Notes: generated by a model from the sequence alone, not told the origin. Positions 1 through 9,211 are shown, counted from the first letter of the stretch. The stretch is DNA of 64,000 nucleotides from Flavonifractor sp. AGMB03687 (GCF_017811815.1 NZ_JADKZI010000001.1:434001-498000); one strand, 5' to 3'. Numbers and translations are program-made.

Positions 1-1313
1 TGGATTCCATTACCGTCAAATCGGCGGACGAGGCGGGGATCGCCTTCGTTCACCAGGAACTGAACGTCATCAACGACCTGACCGTCTACGAGAACCTGTT
101 TCTCAACAAAGAGATTCTGGGAAAATTCCGCAACCTGAACAAAAAGGAAATGATCCGCCGCTCCCAGGAGCTGTTCAACCGGCTGGGAGTGGACATCAAT
201 CCCACCGAAATGGTGGGCAACCTGGACACCAGCCGCAAGCAGCTGCTGGAGATCGCCAAGGCGCTCCACGCCGAGGCCAAGCTCTTCATCCTGGACGAAC
301 CTACCACAGCCCTGAATACGGAGGAGATCGAGCACCTGTTCGGGATCGTCCGTCGGCTGAAGGGGGAGGGCAAGTCCTTCATCTTCATCTCCCACAAAAT
401 GCCGGAGATCTTTGAGATCGCCGACCGCTACACCATCCTGCGCAACGGTTCCTTCATCTCCTCCGGCCGCGTCGCGGACACCACACCGGAAGAGGTCACC
501 CGCCAGATGGTGGGTGAGGGCTATGTGAACCAGGAGGTCTATGAGACCCGCAAGCTGGGTGAGCCCATCCTGGAGCTGGAGGGCCTGACCGGTGACGGCT
601 TCCGCAACGTGACCCTGTCGGTCCGCCGGGGCGAGGTCGTGGGCTTTACCGGCCTGAAGGGCGCCGGCAGCAGCGAACTGATGCAGGCCATTTTTGGCGT
701 AATTCCCTTCGGCGCCGGCACCCTCAAAGTGTGGGGCAAGTCGGTGGCCTCCGGTACCATCCACAAGGCCATGAAGGATAAGATCGCCATGCTGGCCGCC
801 AATCGAAAGGAAAACTCCGTCATCCCTGATATGACGCTTCTAGAGAATACATACTGTGCCGAGCACAGCCTCAGCGGCCGCCATCCCCACATCCACGTAA
901 AGCGGGAAGTGGCCAAGTACAACAAGCTCAAGCAGATGCTCAACATCAAGGCGGAAAGCCATGAGAACCTGATCGTGAGCCTCTCCGGCGGCAACCAGCA
1001 GAAGGTCATTCTGGCCCGGTGGCTCAATACCGAGGCGGAGATCCTGCTGCTGGACAATCCCACTCAGGGCATTGACGTGGGCGCCAAAACGGAGATCTAC
1101 AAACTGATCCAGGAGTTGGCCAAACAGGGCAAGACCATCATCGTCAACACCCTGGAGATCCCCGAGATCCAGAAGGTGGCCGACCGCTGCGTGGTGTTCT
1201 ACCACGGCGGCGTGCAGGCCGTGCTGGAACGCAGCGAGATCACCGAGGAGCGGGTCATGCTGCTGGCTACCAACGCCTCCGCCATCCGCGCGGAGCAGGG
1301 ACAAGAGGTGTGA
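1..1313 (+). CDS. Sugar (xylose/ribose-type) ABC transporter ATP-binding protein, 5' end outside window
   Basis: Tandem-ABC ATPase energising import of a monosaccharide, probably xylose given xylA/xylB downstream. The reading frame is open from base 3, so the N-terminus lies upstream of the window. The first ABC half shows the Q-loop (VHQELNVINDLTVYENLFL, bases about 51-107) and Walker B LFILDEPTTAL (282-314). The second half has a degenerate Walker A GLKGAGSSE (651-677), signature LSGGNQQK (981-1004) and a Walker B in which DE is replaced by DN (LLLDNPTQG, about 1044-1070); the degenerate second site is normal for RbsA/XylG/MglA. It is followed after 4 bp by the permease. The substrate cannot be read from the ATPase; the binding protein is presumably upstream. 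Confidence 0.93.
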   Translation, partial: DSITVKSADEAGIAFVHQELNVINDLTVYENLFLNKEILGKFRNLNKKEMIRRSQELFNRLGVDINPTEMVGNLDTSRKQLLEIAKALHAEAKLFILDEPTTALNTEEIEHLFGIVRRLKGEGKSFIFISHKMPEIFEIADRYTILRNGSFISSGRVADTTPEEVTRQMVGEGYVNQEVYETRKLGEPILELEGLTGDGFRNVTLSVRRGEVVGFTGLKGAGSSELMQAIFGVIPFGAGTLKVWGKSVASGTIHKAMKDKIAMLAANRKENSVIPDMTLLENTYCAEHSLSGRHPHIHVKREVAKYNKLKQMLNIKAESHENLIVSLSGGNQQKVILARWLNTEAEILLLDNPTQGIDVGAKTEIYKLIQELAKQGKTIIVNTLEIPEIQKVADRCVVFYHGGVQAVLERSEITEERVMLLATNASAIRAEQGQEV

Positions 1314-1317
1314 GACC

Positions 1318-2325
1318 ATGAAAGAGAAGAACAAAGGCACCGCACTCATTAAGAGTATCTGGCACAAGTATAACTTTATCCTCATCTTCCTGGCCATCCT
1401 GGCGGTATTCCTGATCATCAACTCGGGCGCCACCACCATGACCACTTTGATGAACATTCCCCGTCACTCCACCGTCATCGGCATCATTGCCCTGGGCATG
1501 GGCCTCATTATTCTGACCGGTGACATCGACCTGTCGGTAGGTTCCCAGCTGGCGCTGGTGGGCGGACTCACTGTCATGGTGTTCAATAACACCAATAGCA
1601 TCGCCGTCTCCCTGCTCTTTTCCGTCTTCATGGGTGTGGTGCTGGGTCTTATCAACGGCGTGCTCATCGGCCTGGTCAAGATGCCCGCCTTCATCGTGAC
1701 CCTGGCTACCATGCTGATGTACCGTTCCATTGCCCAGACCGTCATGAACAGCAACAACTGGACCATTTACCAGCTGGACGCCGGCCTGTCCCAGTGGCAG
1801 CCCCTGTGGGTCATCGGCAACCAGTCGGTGTTCCAGATCCCCATCCTGGTGCTCATCCTCATTGTGGTGGTGGCGGTGATGACCTACCTGTCCACCAGCA
1901 CCAAGTTCGGCAAGCGGGTGTACGCCCTGGGCAGCAACGAGCGGGCTGCCCAGCTCTCCGGCATCAACGTCAGTATGACCCGGGTGCTGGTCTTCGTCAT
2001 TGCCGGTGTGCTCATGGGTATCGCCTCCTTCCTCTATGTGGCCAACGTGGGCTCCGTGGACCCGGCCACCAGCGGCAAGAACTATGAGCTGTACTCCATT
2101 GCCGGTGTGGTTATCGGTGGCATCAGCATGTCGGGCGGCAGAGGCCGCATCCTGGGCGTGGTATTCGGTTCCATGTCCTTCACCATCATCGACAAGATCA
2201 TCACCGCGCTGGGCCTGAACCCGCTGATCAACGACACCATCAAGGGCGCCATCCTGCTGCTGGCCATCGCCGTACAGATGCTGCCCGTCATCACCCAGAA
2301 GCTGCGTAAGGCGCGCACCGCTTGA
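1318..2325 (+). CDS. Sugar ABC transporter permease (RbsC/XylH family)
   Basis: Membrane-spanning permease of 335 aa that partners the preceding ATPase. It has a short basic N-terminus and multiple hydrophobic segments (from about residue 18 onward), with the family hallmarks GDIDLSVGS (about residues 64-72) and [14 protein letters not shown] before the EAA-like coupling region. Length and hydrophobicity fit the branched sugar permease family (BPD_transp_2). ATG at 1318 lies 4 bp after the ATPase stop, so the two are translationally coupled. The next gene, xylA, starts 28 bp downstream behind AGGGAGGA-like bases, giving an ATPase-permease-isomerase-kinase order that argues for xylose as the cargo. 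Confidence 0.92.
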   Translation: MKEKNKGTALIKSIWHKYNFILIFLAILAVFLIINSGATTMTTLMNIPRHSTVIGIIALGMGLIILTGDIDLSVGSQLALVGGLTVMVFNNTNSIAVSLLFSVFMGVVLGLINGVLIGLVKMPAFIVTLATMLMYRSIAQTVMNSNNWTIYQLDAGLSQWQPLWVIGNQSVFQIPILVLILIVVVAVMTYLSTSTKFGKRVYALGSNERAAQLSGINVSMTRVLVFVIAGVLMGIASFLYVANVGSVDPATSGKNYELYSIAGVVIGGISMSGGRGRILGVVFGSMSFTIIDKIITALGLNPLINDTIKGAILLLAIAVQMLPVITQKLRKARTA

Positions 2326-2353
2326 TGCGATCAAAATAAGGGAGGATATCGCC

Positions 2354-3664
2354 ATGAAAACCTATGAGGAGATCGACAAAATTGTGTACGCCGGGCCGGA
2401 CAGCAATGAGCCCTTTGCCTTCAAATACTACAATCCGGACGAAGTACTGGCCGGCAAGCCCATGCGGGAACATCTGAAGTTCGCCATGAGCTACTGGCAC
2501 ACCATCTGCGCCGAGGGCGTGGATATGTTCGGCAGCGGCACCATGGACAAGAGCTTCGGCCAGAGCGATCCCATGGCCAAGTTCCGGGCCAAGGCCGACT
2601 TTGCCTTCGGCCTCATGGATAAGCTGGATCTGGACTACTACTGCTTCCACGATGTGGACATCGCCCCCGAGGGCGCCACCGTCCGGGAGAGCCTGGAGAA
2701 TTTCCGCCTGATGGTGGGCTATCTGAAACAGCTCCAGGAGAAGCACAATAAGAAGTGCCTGTGGGTTACCGCCAACAACTTCGGCGACAAGAAGTTTATG
2801 GCGGGCGCCGCCACCTCCTGCAGCGCCGACGTGTACGCCGTGGCTGCTGCCAAGGTGAAGGCCTGCATCGACGCCGCCATCGAGCTGGGCGCCACCGGCT
2901 ATGTGTTCTGGGGCGGCCGTGAGGGCTACGAGACCCTGTTGAACACCAACATGGGGCTGGAGCTGGACAACCTGGCCCGCTTCCTCACCATGGCCCGTGA
3001 CTATGGCCGGGCCCACGGCTTCAAGGGCGACTTCTACATCGAGCCCAAGCCCAAGGAGCCCACCAAGCACCAGTATGACTTCGACGTGGCCACCTGCATG
3101 AACTTCCTGCGGAAGTACGGCCTCACCGGCGACTTCAAGATGAACATTGAGGCCAACCACGCCACTCTGGCGGGCCACACCTTCCAGCATGAGCTGCGCA
3201 CCGCCATCGTCAACGACTCCTTCGGTTCCATCGACGCCAACCAGGGCGACCTGTTCCTGGGCTGGGATACCGACCAGTTCCCCACCGATGTGTACAACAC
3301 CACCTACTGCATGATGGAGGTGCTGAAGGCGGGCGGCTTCACCAACGGCGGTCTGAACTTCGATGCCAAGACCCGCCGTCCCTCCAACACCCTGGAGGAC
3401 ATTCTGCTGGCCTACATTGCCGGTATGGACTCCTTCGCTCTGGGCCTGCGGAAGGCACTGGCCCTCCAGGCCGACGGCCGCCTGGACCAGTTTGTGGAGG
3501 ACCGGTACGCCAGCTACCGCAGCGGCATCGGCAAGACCATCGTGGACGGCACCGCCACCCTGGAGTCCCTGTCCGACTACGCCATGGGCCTGGAGAAGAT
3601 CGACGTACCCAGCGGCCGGCAGGAGTATCTGGAAACCATCGTCAACAACGTCATGTTCCGCTGA
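2354..3664 (+). CDS. xylA: Xylose isomerase
   Basis: Interconverts D-xylose and D-xylulose in the cytosol, the first catabolic step after uptake. The 436-aa length matches the long class II enzymes of Firmicutes and enterobacteria. The catalytic FHDVD motif places His99 and Asp102 equivalent to the E. coli H101/D104 pair. Metal-binding stretches [27 protein letters not shown] and GSIDANQGD are all intact. The start ATG follows AAGGGAGGATATCGCC. It sits between the sugar permease and xylB, and a strong hairpin plus T-tract follows its stop, which may set the ratio of isomerase to kinase. Confidence 0.97.
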   Translation: MKTYEEIDKIVYAGPDSNEPFAFKYYNPDEVLAGKPMREHLKFAMSYWHTICAEGVDMFGSGTMDKSFGQSDPMAKFRAKADFAFGLMDKLDLDYYCFHDVDIAPEGATVRESLENFRLMVGYLKQLQEKHNKKCLWVTANNFGDKKFMAGAATSCSADVYAVAAAKVKACIDAAIELGATGYVFWGGREGYETLLNTNMGLELDNLARFLTMARDYGRAHGFKGDFYIEPKPKEPTKHQYDFDVATCMNFLRKYGLTGDFKMNIEANHATLAGHTFQHELRTAIVNDSFGSIDANQGDLFLGWDTDQFPTDVYNTTYCMMEVLKAGGFTNGGLNFDAKTRRPSNTLEDILLAYIAGMDSFALGLRKALALQADGRLDQFVEDRYASYRSGIGKTIVDGTATLESLSDYAMGLEKIDVPSGRQEYLETIVNNVMFR

Positions 3665-3679
3665 GCACTTGTGCGCGGA

Positions 3680-3714
3680 GGGGCGCGCCCGACCCGGCGC
3701 GCCCCCTTTTATTT
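3680..3714 (+). terminator. GC-rich hairpin with T-tract between xylA and xylB
   Basis: A perfect 10-bp stem (GGGGCGCGCC at 3680-3689, GGCGCGCCCC at 3696-3705) with a 6-base loop is followed by CTTTTATTTT. It lies inside the operon, 16 bp after xylA and 17 bp before xylB. It may be a partial terminator or an mRNA 3'-stabilising structure that lowers xylB relative to xylA. Confidence 0.7.
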
Positions 3715-3731
3715 TGGAAAGGAGAAGGGCT

Positions 3732-5258
3732 ATGGCATATCTGATGGGCGTGGACCTGGGCACCTCCGGTACCAAGACCGCCCTGTTTGACGAGGAGGGG
3801 CGTACCGTCGCCTCCTGCACCAGGACCTACCCCCTGAGCCAGCCGCAGAACGGCTGGGCGGAGCAGGACCCGGAGCTGTGGTGGCAGGCGGCCCGTGAGA
3901 CCATCCGGGGGGTGCTGGATGAGAGCGGCGTCTCCCCCAGTGAGGTGAAGGGCGTGGGCCTGTCCGGCCAGATGCACGGTCTGGTCATGCTGGACAGCGA
4001 GGGACGGGTGCTTCGCCCCTCCATCCTGTGGTGCGACGGCCGTACCGGTCGGGAGTGCGGGGAGATCACGGAGTTGGTGGGGAAGGAGCGGCTCATTCAG
4101 CTTACCGCCAACCCGGCCCTTACCGGCTTCACCGCCGGCAAGATCCTGTGGGTGCGCCGCCATGAGCCGGAGTTATATGCGAAATGCCGCCGCATCCTGC
4201 TGCCCAAGGACTACCTGCGCTACAAGCTGACCGGGGAGTTTGCCACCGAGGTGTCCGACGCCTCGGGCATGAACCTGTTGGACGTGGCCCACCGCTGCTG
4301 GTCCCAGGAGGTGCTGGACAAGCTGGACATCGACCCTGCCCTGCTGGGCAAGCTGTATGAGTCCACCGATCTCACCGGTACCGTAACGGCGGCGGCTGCC
4401 GCCGAGACCGGTCTGGCCCCCGGCACGCCGGTGGCAGGCGGCGCGGGAGACAACGCCGCCGCGGCGGTAGGCACCGGCGTGGTGCGCTCCGGCCGGGCCT
4501 TTGTGACTCTGGGTACCTCCGGTGTGGTGTTTGCCCACGCCGACCAGGTGAGCATCGATCCCGGCGGACGGGTCCATACCTTCTGCGCCGCCGTGCCCGG
4601 GGCGTGGACGGTGATGAGCTGTACCTTGGCCGCCGGCCTGTCCCTCCAGTGGTTCCGCAACCAGTTCTGCGCCGAGGAGCGGCAGCAAGCGGAGATTGAT
4701 GGGGTGGACCCCTACGACATCATGACCCGGGAGGCTTCCCAGTCTCCCATCGGGGCCAACCGGCTGATCTATCTGCCCTACCTGATGGGCGAGCGGTCCC
4801 CGCTGCTGGACGAGAAGGCCAGAGGCGCCTTTGTGGGCCTGTCCGCCATGCACGGCCGGGGCGACCTCATCCGGGCCGTGATGGAGGGCGTGTCCTATTC
4901 CCAGCGCCAGTGCCTGGATATTTTGCGGGAGATGGGGGTGGCCCCCGACCATATCATGGCCTGCGGCGGCGGCGGACGGTCTTCCTTCTGGCGGCAGATG
5001 CTGGCCGATGTGCTGGGCTGTACCGTCCAGACTGCCAAGGCGGCCCAGGAGGGGCCCGCCCTGGGCGCGGCCATCCTGGCCGGTGTGTGCGCTGGGGTGT
5101 ATCCCGATGTGCCCACCGCCTGCGACGCCATCGTCCATCCCGACCAGTCCTGCGCTCCCTTGGGAGAGAACAGCGGGGCCTACGAACCCTTCTATCAGCT
5201 GTATACCGGACTTTATCCCGCCCTCAAGGGCAGCTTTGAGACTCTTTATCAACTTTAA
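3732..5258 (+). CDS. xylB: Xylulokinase
   Basis: FGGY-family sugar kinase of 508 aa that phosphorylates D-xylulose to xylulose 5-phosphate for the pentose phosphate pathway. The N-terminal phosphate-1 motif MGVDLGTSGTKTALFD (residues 5-20) and the GLSGQMHG and ILWCDGRT stretches typical of xylulokinases are present, as are the C-terminal GAGDNAAAAVGTG and ACGGGGRSSFWRQMLAD motifs. The frame stays open upstream to 3363, but ATG 3732 is chosen because it follows AAAGGAGAAGGGCT and starts exactly at the family's N-terminus. Last gene of the xylose unit; a terminator follows 17 bp after the stop. Confidence 0.96.
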   Translation: MAYLMGVDLGTSGTKTALFDEEGRTVASCTRTYPLSQPQNGWAEQDPELWWQAARETIRGVLDESGVSPSEVKGVGLSGQMHGLVMLDSEGRVLRPSILWCDGRTGRECGEITELVGKERLIQLTANPALTGFTAGKILWVRRHEPELYAKCRRILLPKDYLRYKLTGEFATEVSDASGMNLLDVAHRCWSQEVLDKLDIDPALLGKLYESTDLTGTVTAAAAAETGLAPGTPVAGGAGDNAAAAVGTGVVRSGRAFVTLGTSGVVFAHADQVSIDPGGRVHTFCAAVPGAWTVMSCTLAAGLSLQWFRNQFCAEERQQAEIDGVDPYDIMTREASQSPIGANRLIYLPYLMGERSPLLDEKARGAFVGLSAMHGRGDLIRAVMEGVSYSQRQCLDILREMGVAPDHIMACGGGGRSSFWRQMLADVLGCTVQTAKAAQEGPALGAAILAGVCAGVYPDVPTACDAIVHPDQSCAPLGENSGAYEPFYQLYTGLYPALKGSFETLYQL

Positions 5259-5274
5259 TATCATCTTTACGCAG

Positions 5275-5300
5275 AAAAGGCCGTGTACACGGCCTTTTTT
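5275..5300 (+). terminator. Intrinsic terminator after xylB
   Basis: AAAAGGCCGTG/TACACGGCCTTTTTT forms a compact hairpin (AAAAGGCCGTGT paired with ACACGGCCTTTT) ending in a T-run. It closes the xylose operon just before the next promoter. Confidence 0.88.
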
Positions 5301-5316
5301 GCATATTCTGGGCCAG

Positions 5317-5344
5317 TTGCGTTTTTATTCCACTATGTTATAAT
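5317..5344 (+). promoter_or_regulatory. Putative sigma-A promoter of the ABC importer unit
   Basis: TTGCGT (5317-5322), 16-bp spacer, perfect TATAAT (5339-5344). The -35 box matches only TTG, but the -10 is ideal and the site sits between a terminator and the first gene of the unit. Predicted leader is about 33 bases, too short for a cobalamin riboswitch. Confidence 0.6.
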
Positions 5345-5383
5345 TTGAATATATGCAAGAGCGATACCGGGGGAGGTGGAAGG

Positions 5384-6385
5384 ATGCCGGGAAAGGGAAG
5401 GTGGCTGCGCGGTGTGTGCCTGGTGCTGCTGCCCCTGCTGTGCGTGGGAGCCAGTCTCTTCATCGGCCTGTATGACCTGAGTCCGGGCGATGTGCTGGCC
5501 ATCCTGTTTCACCCCGGCCAGGCGGAGGCTGCCCAGGTCAGCGTGGTGTGGCAGCTGCGGCTGCCCCGCACCCTGGCCGCCGCCCTGGTGGGTGCCGCTC
5601 TGTCAGTGAGCGGCGCCGCCTATCAGGGCGCCTTCCGCAATCCCCTGGTGGATGCGGGTATGCTGGGGGTGTCCAATGGGGCGGGCTTTGGCGCGGCTCT
5701 GGCCATTGTGGCATTGGGGGGCGGCGCTGCCATCTACCCCACCGCCTTTCTCTTTGCCGTGCTGGCGGTGGTGCTCAGCGTCCTGGCCGGGCGGGTGGCC
5801 GGGGCGGGCTCCGGCATCACCCTGATTTTGGGGGGCGTCATCATCTCCGCCTTTTTCAGCGCCTTTACCTCCATCCTGAAGTACATAGCCGATCCCTACT
5901 CCCAGCTGCCCGCCATCACCTTCTGGTTTATGGGCAGCTTTGCCGATATCCACTACCACCACTTTCTCGCCTTCGTACCCATGGGAGTGGGCATCCTGCT
6001 GGTGATGCTGTGCCGCTGGCAGATCAATGTGCTGTCTATGGGGGACCGGGAAGCCGCCGCCCTGGGCCTGGATCTCAACCGGTACCGGCTGCTGCTGGTG
6101 GGAGGCGCCACTCTGGCCACCGCCTCGGCGGTGTGCATCAGCGGGGTCATCAGCTGGGTGGGACTGGTGGTGCCCCACATCTGCCGGATGCTGTTCGGCA
6201 GCGACAACCGCCGCCTGATGGGGGCCAGCCTGTCGTTGGGCGCCTCCTTCCTGGTGGTGATGGACATTCTGGCCCGCACCCTGACCACCGCCGAGATCCC
6301 CATCGGCATCCTCACCGCCCTGGTAGGCACCCCCTTCTTCATCTATCTGCTGAAAAAGACCCGGGGAGGTGGCTGGAGTGAGTGA
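5384..6385 (+). CDS. FecCD/BtuC-type ABC transporter permease
   Basis: Polytopic inner-membrane permease of 333 aa in the family that imports siderophores, haem, cobalamin or (MolB) molybdate. After a signal-anchor-like first helix it shows the family hallmarks RLPRTLAAALVGAALSVSGAAYQG (split here as RLPRTLAAALVG and AALSVSGAAYQGAFRNPL) and the late G-x-ISWVGLVVPHICR segment. ATG 5384 is preferred over the in-frame TTG at 5345 because GGGGGAGGTGGAAGG precedes it. It overlaps the ATPase gene by 8 bp. First gene of a seven-gene unit; the substrate is not evident from the sequence. Confidence 0.93.
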   Translation: MPGKGRWLRGVCLVLLPLLCVGASLFIGLYDLSPGDVLAILFHPGQAEAAQVSVVWQLRLPRTLAAALVGAALSVSGAAYQGAFRNPLVDAGMLGVSNGAGFGAALAIVALGGGAAIYPTAFLFAVLAVVLSVLAGRVAGAGSGITLILGGVIISAFFSAFTSILKYIADPYSQLPAITFWFMGSFADIHYHHFLAFVPMGVGILLVMLCRWQINVLSMGDREAAALGLDLNRYRLLLVGGATLATASAVCISGVISWVGLVVPHICRMLFGSDNRRLMGASLSLGASFLVVMDILARTLTTAEIPIGILTALVGTPFFIYLLKKTRGGGWSE

Positions 6386-7187
6386 GCTGCTGCGTGTGGA
6401 GCATCTGAGCTGCGGCTACCAGGGCGAGCCGGTGTTTCAGGATCTGTCCCTCTCGGTGGACCGGGGACAAGTGGTGTGCCTCATGGGCCCCAATGGCTGC
6501 GGGAAAAGCACCCTCATCAACACGGTGCTGGGTCTGCAGCGGCCCATGGCGGGGAGCATTCTGGTGGATGGCCGGGACGGTACCCACCTCTCCCGCCGGG
6601 AACTGGCCCGGCACATGGCTCTGGTGCCCCAGCGGCACCAGCCCGTGTTCCCCTATACGGTGCGCCAGGTGGTGCTCATGGGCCGCACCGCCCATCTGTC
6701 TCCCTTCGGAGGGCCGGGGCGGGGGGACGAGGAGCTGTGCCGGGAGACCTTGGAGGTAGTGGGACTGACCGCCAAGGCGGACACGCCCTACCATCAGCTG
6801 TCCGGCGGCGAGCTCCAGCTGGTGCTGCTGGCCCGGGCCATGGTGCAGCAGGCACCCCTGCTGCTGCTGGACGAGCCTACCGCCCACATGGACCTGCGCA
6901 ATGAGTTGCTTTTTTTGGAGCGGGTGGCAAAGCTGACCGCCTGCCAGGGGGTGGGGGTGCTCATGGCCACCCACGATCCCGACCATGCCTTCTATCTGGA
7001 GGAACAGGGCCTGCCGGTGACCGCCGCCCTGATGGCCCAGGGGGGCCTCTACCGGTGGGGGCCGCCGGGGGAGACCCTGACGCCGGAAACTATGGCCCAG
7101 GTGTATGGGGTGGAGGCCGCCATTCTGGAGGGGAACTACCCCAACCAGCCCACGCTGCGGCGGATCGCCCCCCGCCGAATCCTATAG
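6378..7187 (+). CDS. FecE/BtuD-type ABC transporter ATP-binding protein
   Basis: ATPase of 269 aa that powers the preceding permease. Walker A GPNGCGKST, signature LSGGELQLVLLARAM and Walker B LLLLDEPTAHMD are all present, with a Q-loop in ALVPQRHQPVFPYTVRQVVLMGR, the usual form for the iron/cobalamin branch. GTG 6378 is chosen because GGGGAGG ends nine bases upstream; GTG 6369 is the alternative. The start overlaps the permease stop, indicating translational coupling. The C-terminal 40 residues extend beyond the ATPase core as is common in this subfamily. Confidence 0.94.
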   Translation: MSELLRVEHLSCGYQGEPVFQDLSLSVDRGQVVCLMGPNGCGKSTLINTVLGLQRPMAGSILVDGRDGTHLSRRELARHMALVPQRHQPVFPYTVRQVVLMGRTAHLSPFGGPGRGDEELCRETLEVVGLTAKADTPYHQLSGGELQLVLLARAMVQQAPLLLLDEPTAHMDLRNELLFLERVAKLTACQGVGVLMATHDPDHAFYLEEQGLPVTAALMAQGGLYRWGPPGETLTPETMAQVYGVEAAILEGNYPNQPTLRRIAPRRIL

Positions 7188-7199
7188 GAGGTGGACGCC

Positions 7200-8291
7200 A
7201 TGAAACGAATATCCAGCGCCGCCCTCAGCCTACTGCTCTGTCTGGCGCTGTTATGCGGCTGTATGCCCAGCGGCCAGCCAGTCAGTGAGACGGCAGGGAT
7301 GCGCACGGTTACCGACCAGGCGGGCCGGACAGTGGAGGTGCCGGAGGACCCGGCCTGCATCTGTGCCCTGGACCCCTTCTGCGCCCCCTTTGTGGTGGCC
7401 TTCGGCTACGGGGAGCAGGTGAAGGCCACCATCCCCTCCATCCAGCGGGACGTGCTCATCCAGTCCATCTGCCCCTCCCTGAAGGAGGCCCAGGTGGTGA
7501 AGAGCGGCGGCGTAGTCAATGCTGAGGCTCTGCTGAGCATTGGGGTGGATCTGATCCTGCTGGACCGGGACAGCTATGACGACCCGGACAACCGGGCCAA
7601 GATCGACGCCACCGGCATCCCCTATCTGGTGGTGTCCAACGCCACCATCGATGAGGCTCTGGACGCCGTGGAGCTGGTGGGCCAGGTGCTCCACGCCGAG
7701 GAAGAGGCGGCCCAGTACATTGCCTGGTACCCGGACTGCCTGGCCCGGGCGGAGAAAGTGAGCGCCCAGGTGCCCCAGGAGGAGCGGCCCCGACTCTATC
7801 ACTCGGTGAACGAGGCGGTGCGCACCGACTACGCCGGCAGCCTGCCCGCCCAGTGGATCGCCGCCACGGGAGCGGTTAACGTCTCTCTGGAGGGGGGCGG
7901 CCTGACCATGGAGGGAGGCAGCGCCTACACTACCCTGGAGCAGATCTTTGTGTGGGACCCGGATCTCATCATCTGCAATGAGGTTGGGGTGGCCAACTAC
8001 ATCCTCACCGACGAGAAGTGGAAAGGCCTGGGGGCCGTGGAGCGGGGAGAGGTGTACCAGATGCCCATCGGCCTCAGCCGCTGGGGTCACCCCAACAGCA
8101 TCGAGACTCCCCTTGCGGTGCTGTGGCTCACCCAGCTGCTCTACCCAGATCTGGCGGAGATCGACCTGGAGGAGGAGACCCGGGCCTTCTACCAGACCTA
8201 TTTTGACTACACCGTCAGCGATGAAGAGCTGGCCTCCATCCTGTCGGGAGACGGGATGCGTACCCCCAAGACCGGCGGAAAGGTGGAATGA
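7200..8291 (+). CDS. Substrate-binding lipoprotein of the FecCDE/BtuFCD-type importer
   Basis: Extracytoplasmic receptor of 363 aa. The N-terminus is a lipoprotein signal peptide with the lipidation Cys near residue 20 (LALLCGC), so it is anchored in the outer leaflet of the single membrane. The mature part begins with TDQAGRTVEVPEDP, the standard opening of periplasmic-binding fold type III proteins (COG0614), followed by the NAEALLSIGVDLILLDRD and DPDLIICNEVG segments. The late motif MPIGLSRWGHPNSIETPL occurs in iron-complex and oxyanion receptors of this class. ATG 7200 follows ATAGGAGGTGGACGCC, 12 bp after the ATPase stop. The ligand is unassigned: siderophore, haem, corrinoid and molybdate are all possible. 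Confidence 0.9.
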   Translation: MKRISSAALSLLLCLALLCGCMPSGQPVSETAGMRTVTDQAGRTVEVPEDPACICALDPFCAPFVVAFGYGEQVKATIPSIQRDVLIQSICPSLKEAQVVKSGGVVNAEALLSIGVDLILLDRDSYDDPDNRAKIDATGIPYLVVSNATIDEALDAVELVGQVLHAEEEAAQYIAWYPDCLARAEKVSAQVPQEERPRLYHSVNEAVRTDYAGSLPAQWIAATGAVNVSLEGGGLTMEGGSAYTTLEQIFVWDPDLIICNEVGVANYILTDEKWKGLGAVERGEVYQMPIGLSRWGHPNSIETPLAVLWLTQLLYPDLAEIDLEEETRAFYQTYFDYTVSDEELASILSGDGMRTPKTGGKVE

Positions 8292-9041
8292 ATGGTGGAA
8301 CATATTTTGCTGATCTGCATTGACGATACCGACAGCCTGGATTCCCCCGGTACCGGCCAGGTGCTGGAGGAGCTGCTGGCCCGTCTGGCGGAGGAGAAGC
8401 TGGGCCTGGGCTCTTTCATCACCCGGCACCAGCTGCTCATCCATCCCGACATCCCCTACACCTCCCACAACAGCTCCATGTGCAGTCGGGTGACCACGGA
8501 AGACCTGGCGGCGATGATTGCATTCTGCCGGAATTGGCTGAACGGAGCCTGCGCCCCCGGCTCCGACCCGGGCCTGTGTATCACGGAGCCCACCGCCCTG
8601 CCGGATCGGGAGAAACTGCTGGCCTTCGGGCGGGCAGCCAAGGAGCGGGTGCTTACCAAGGAGGACGCCTGGGCCCTGGCCCGCAGCGCCCCCGAAGCCA
8701 TTGCCCTGTCCGAGCACGGAGGTACCGGCCAGGGGATCATCGGCGCCCTGGCGGGATGCGGCCTGCGGCTGAGCGGCATGGATGGCCGCTGCCGGGGCAA
8801 GCTCCAGCCCCTGACGCCGGGGGAGTGCCTGACACCCCCTCAGCTCTGCGCCCTGGGCGGGGTGGACGCAGTGTGGGACACGGCGGGCAACCCGCTGCCC
8901 CACCAGGCCCAGCTGGTGTTTCTGCGGCCCTGCAAGCCCATTTTTCGCAAAAACCTGCGGGTGGCGGTGGCCCGGCCCCGGGCGGACGGCCGCTGGGACC
9001 TGCTGTCCAAGCAGGAACTGCCGGAGGAGCTGCTGGTATGA
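8292..9041 (+). CDS. TiaS ferredoxin-like-domain-like protein (COG1571-like), function unknown
   Basis: A 249-aa soluble protein with two landmarks of the ferredoxin-like domain of archaeal tRNA(Ile2) agmatinylcytidine synthetase: ICIDDTDS near the N-terminus (Asp11-Asp12-Thr-Asp14) and HGGTGQGIIGALAGCG in the middle, matching the NGRG-LIGALAAIG signature. It lacks the N-terminal kinase-like catalytic and zinc-ribbon regions of full TiaS, so tRNA modification is not implied. Bacteria use TilS for that tRNA. ATG directly abuts the stop of the binding lipoprotein and its end overlaps the next gene, so it is co-translated with an ABC importer. It may sense or process the imported ligand or nucleotide; this is inference. 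Confidence 0.7.
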   Translation: MVEHILLICIDDTDSLDSPGTGQVLEELLARLAEEKLGLGSFITRHQLLIHPDIPYTSHNSSMCSRVTTEDLAAMIAFCRNWLNGACAPGSDPGLCITEPTALPDREKLLAFGRAAKERVLTKEDAWALARSAPEAIALSEHGGTGQGIIGALAGCGLRLSGMDGRCRGKLQPLTPGECLTPPQLCALGGVDAVWDTAGNPLPHQAQLVFLRPCKPIFRKNLRVAVARPRADGRWDLLSKQELPEELLV

Positions 9042-9211
9042 GTGAGTGGTTTGAGAGCACGGCGGAGGGGGTCACCTTCCGCTTTGGCCGCCGGGACCCG
9101 GAGGCCGCCCGGGCTGCCGTCTGCGACGGCTACCGGAGAGATGATGAGGATGAGACGGTGGACGATACCGTCTCCTGCTACAACTGCCGCTACCGGCGCT
9201 GGACGGCCTAG
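9038..9211 (+). CDS. Small CxxC protein, function unknown
   Basis: A 57-aa acidic protein whose ATG overlaps the stop of the TiaS-like gene (ATGA), so translation is coupled. The middle is rich in Asp/Glu (RRDDEDETVDDTVSC) and the C-terminus carries CYNCRYRRW, a Cys pair that could bind a metal or form a disulfide; a third Cys lies near residue 29. No signal peptide or membrane segment is visible. Its position inside an importer operon suggests a metal or cofactor carrier or an adaptor, but no family is recognised. Confidence 0.65.
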   Translation: MSEWFESTAEGVTFRFGRRDPEAARAAVCDGYRRDDEDETVDDTVSCYNCRYRRWTA

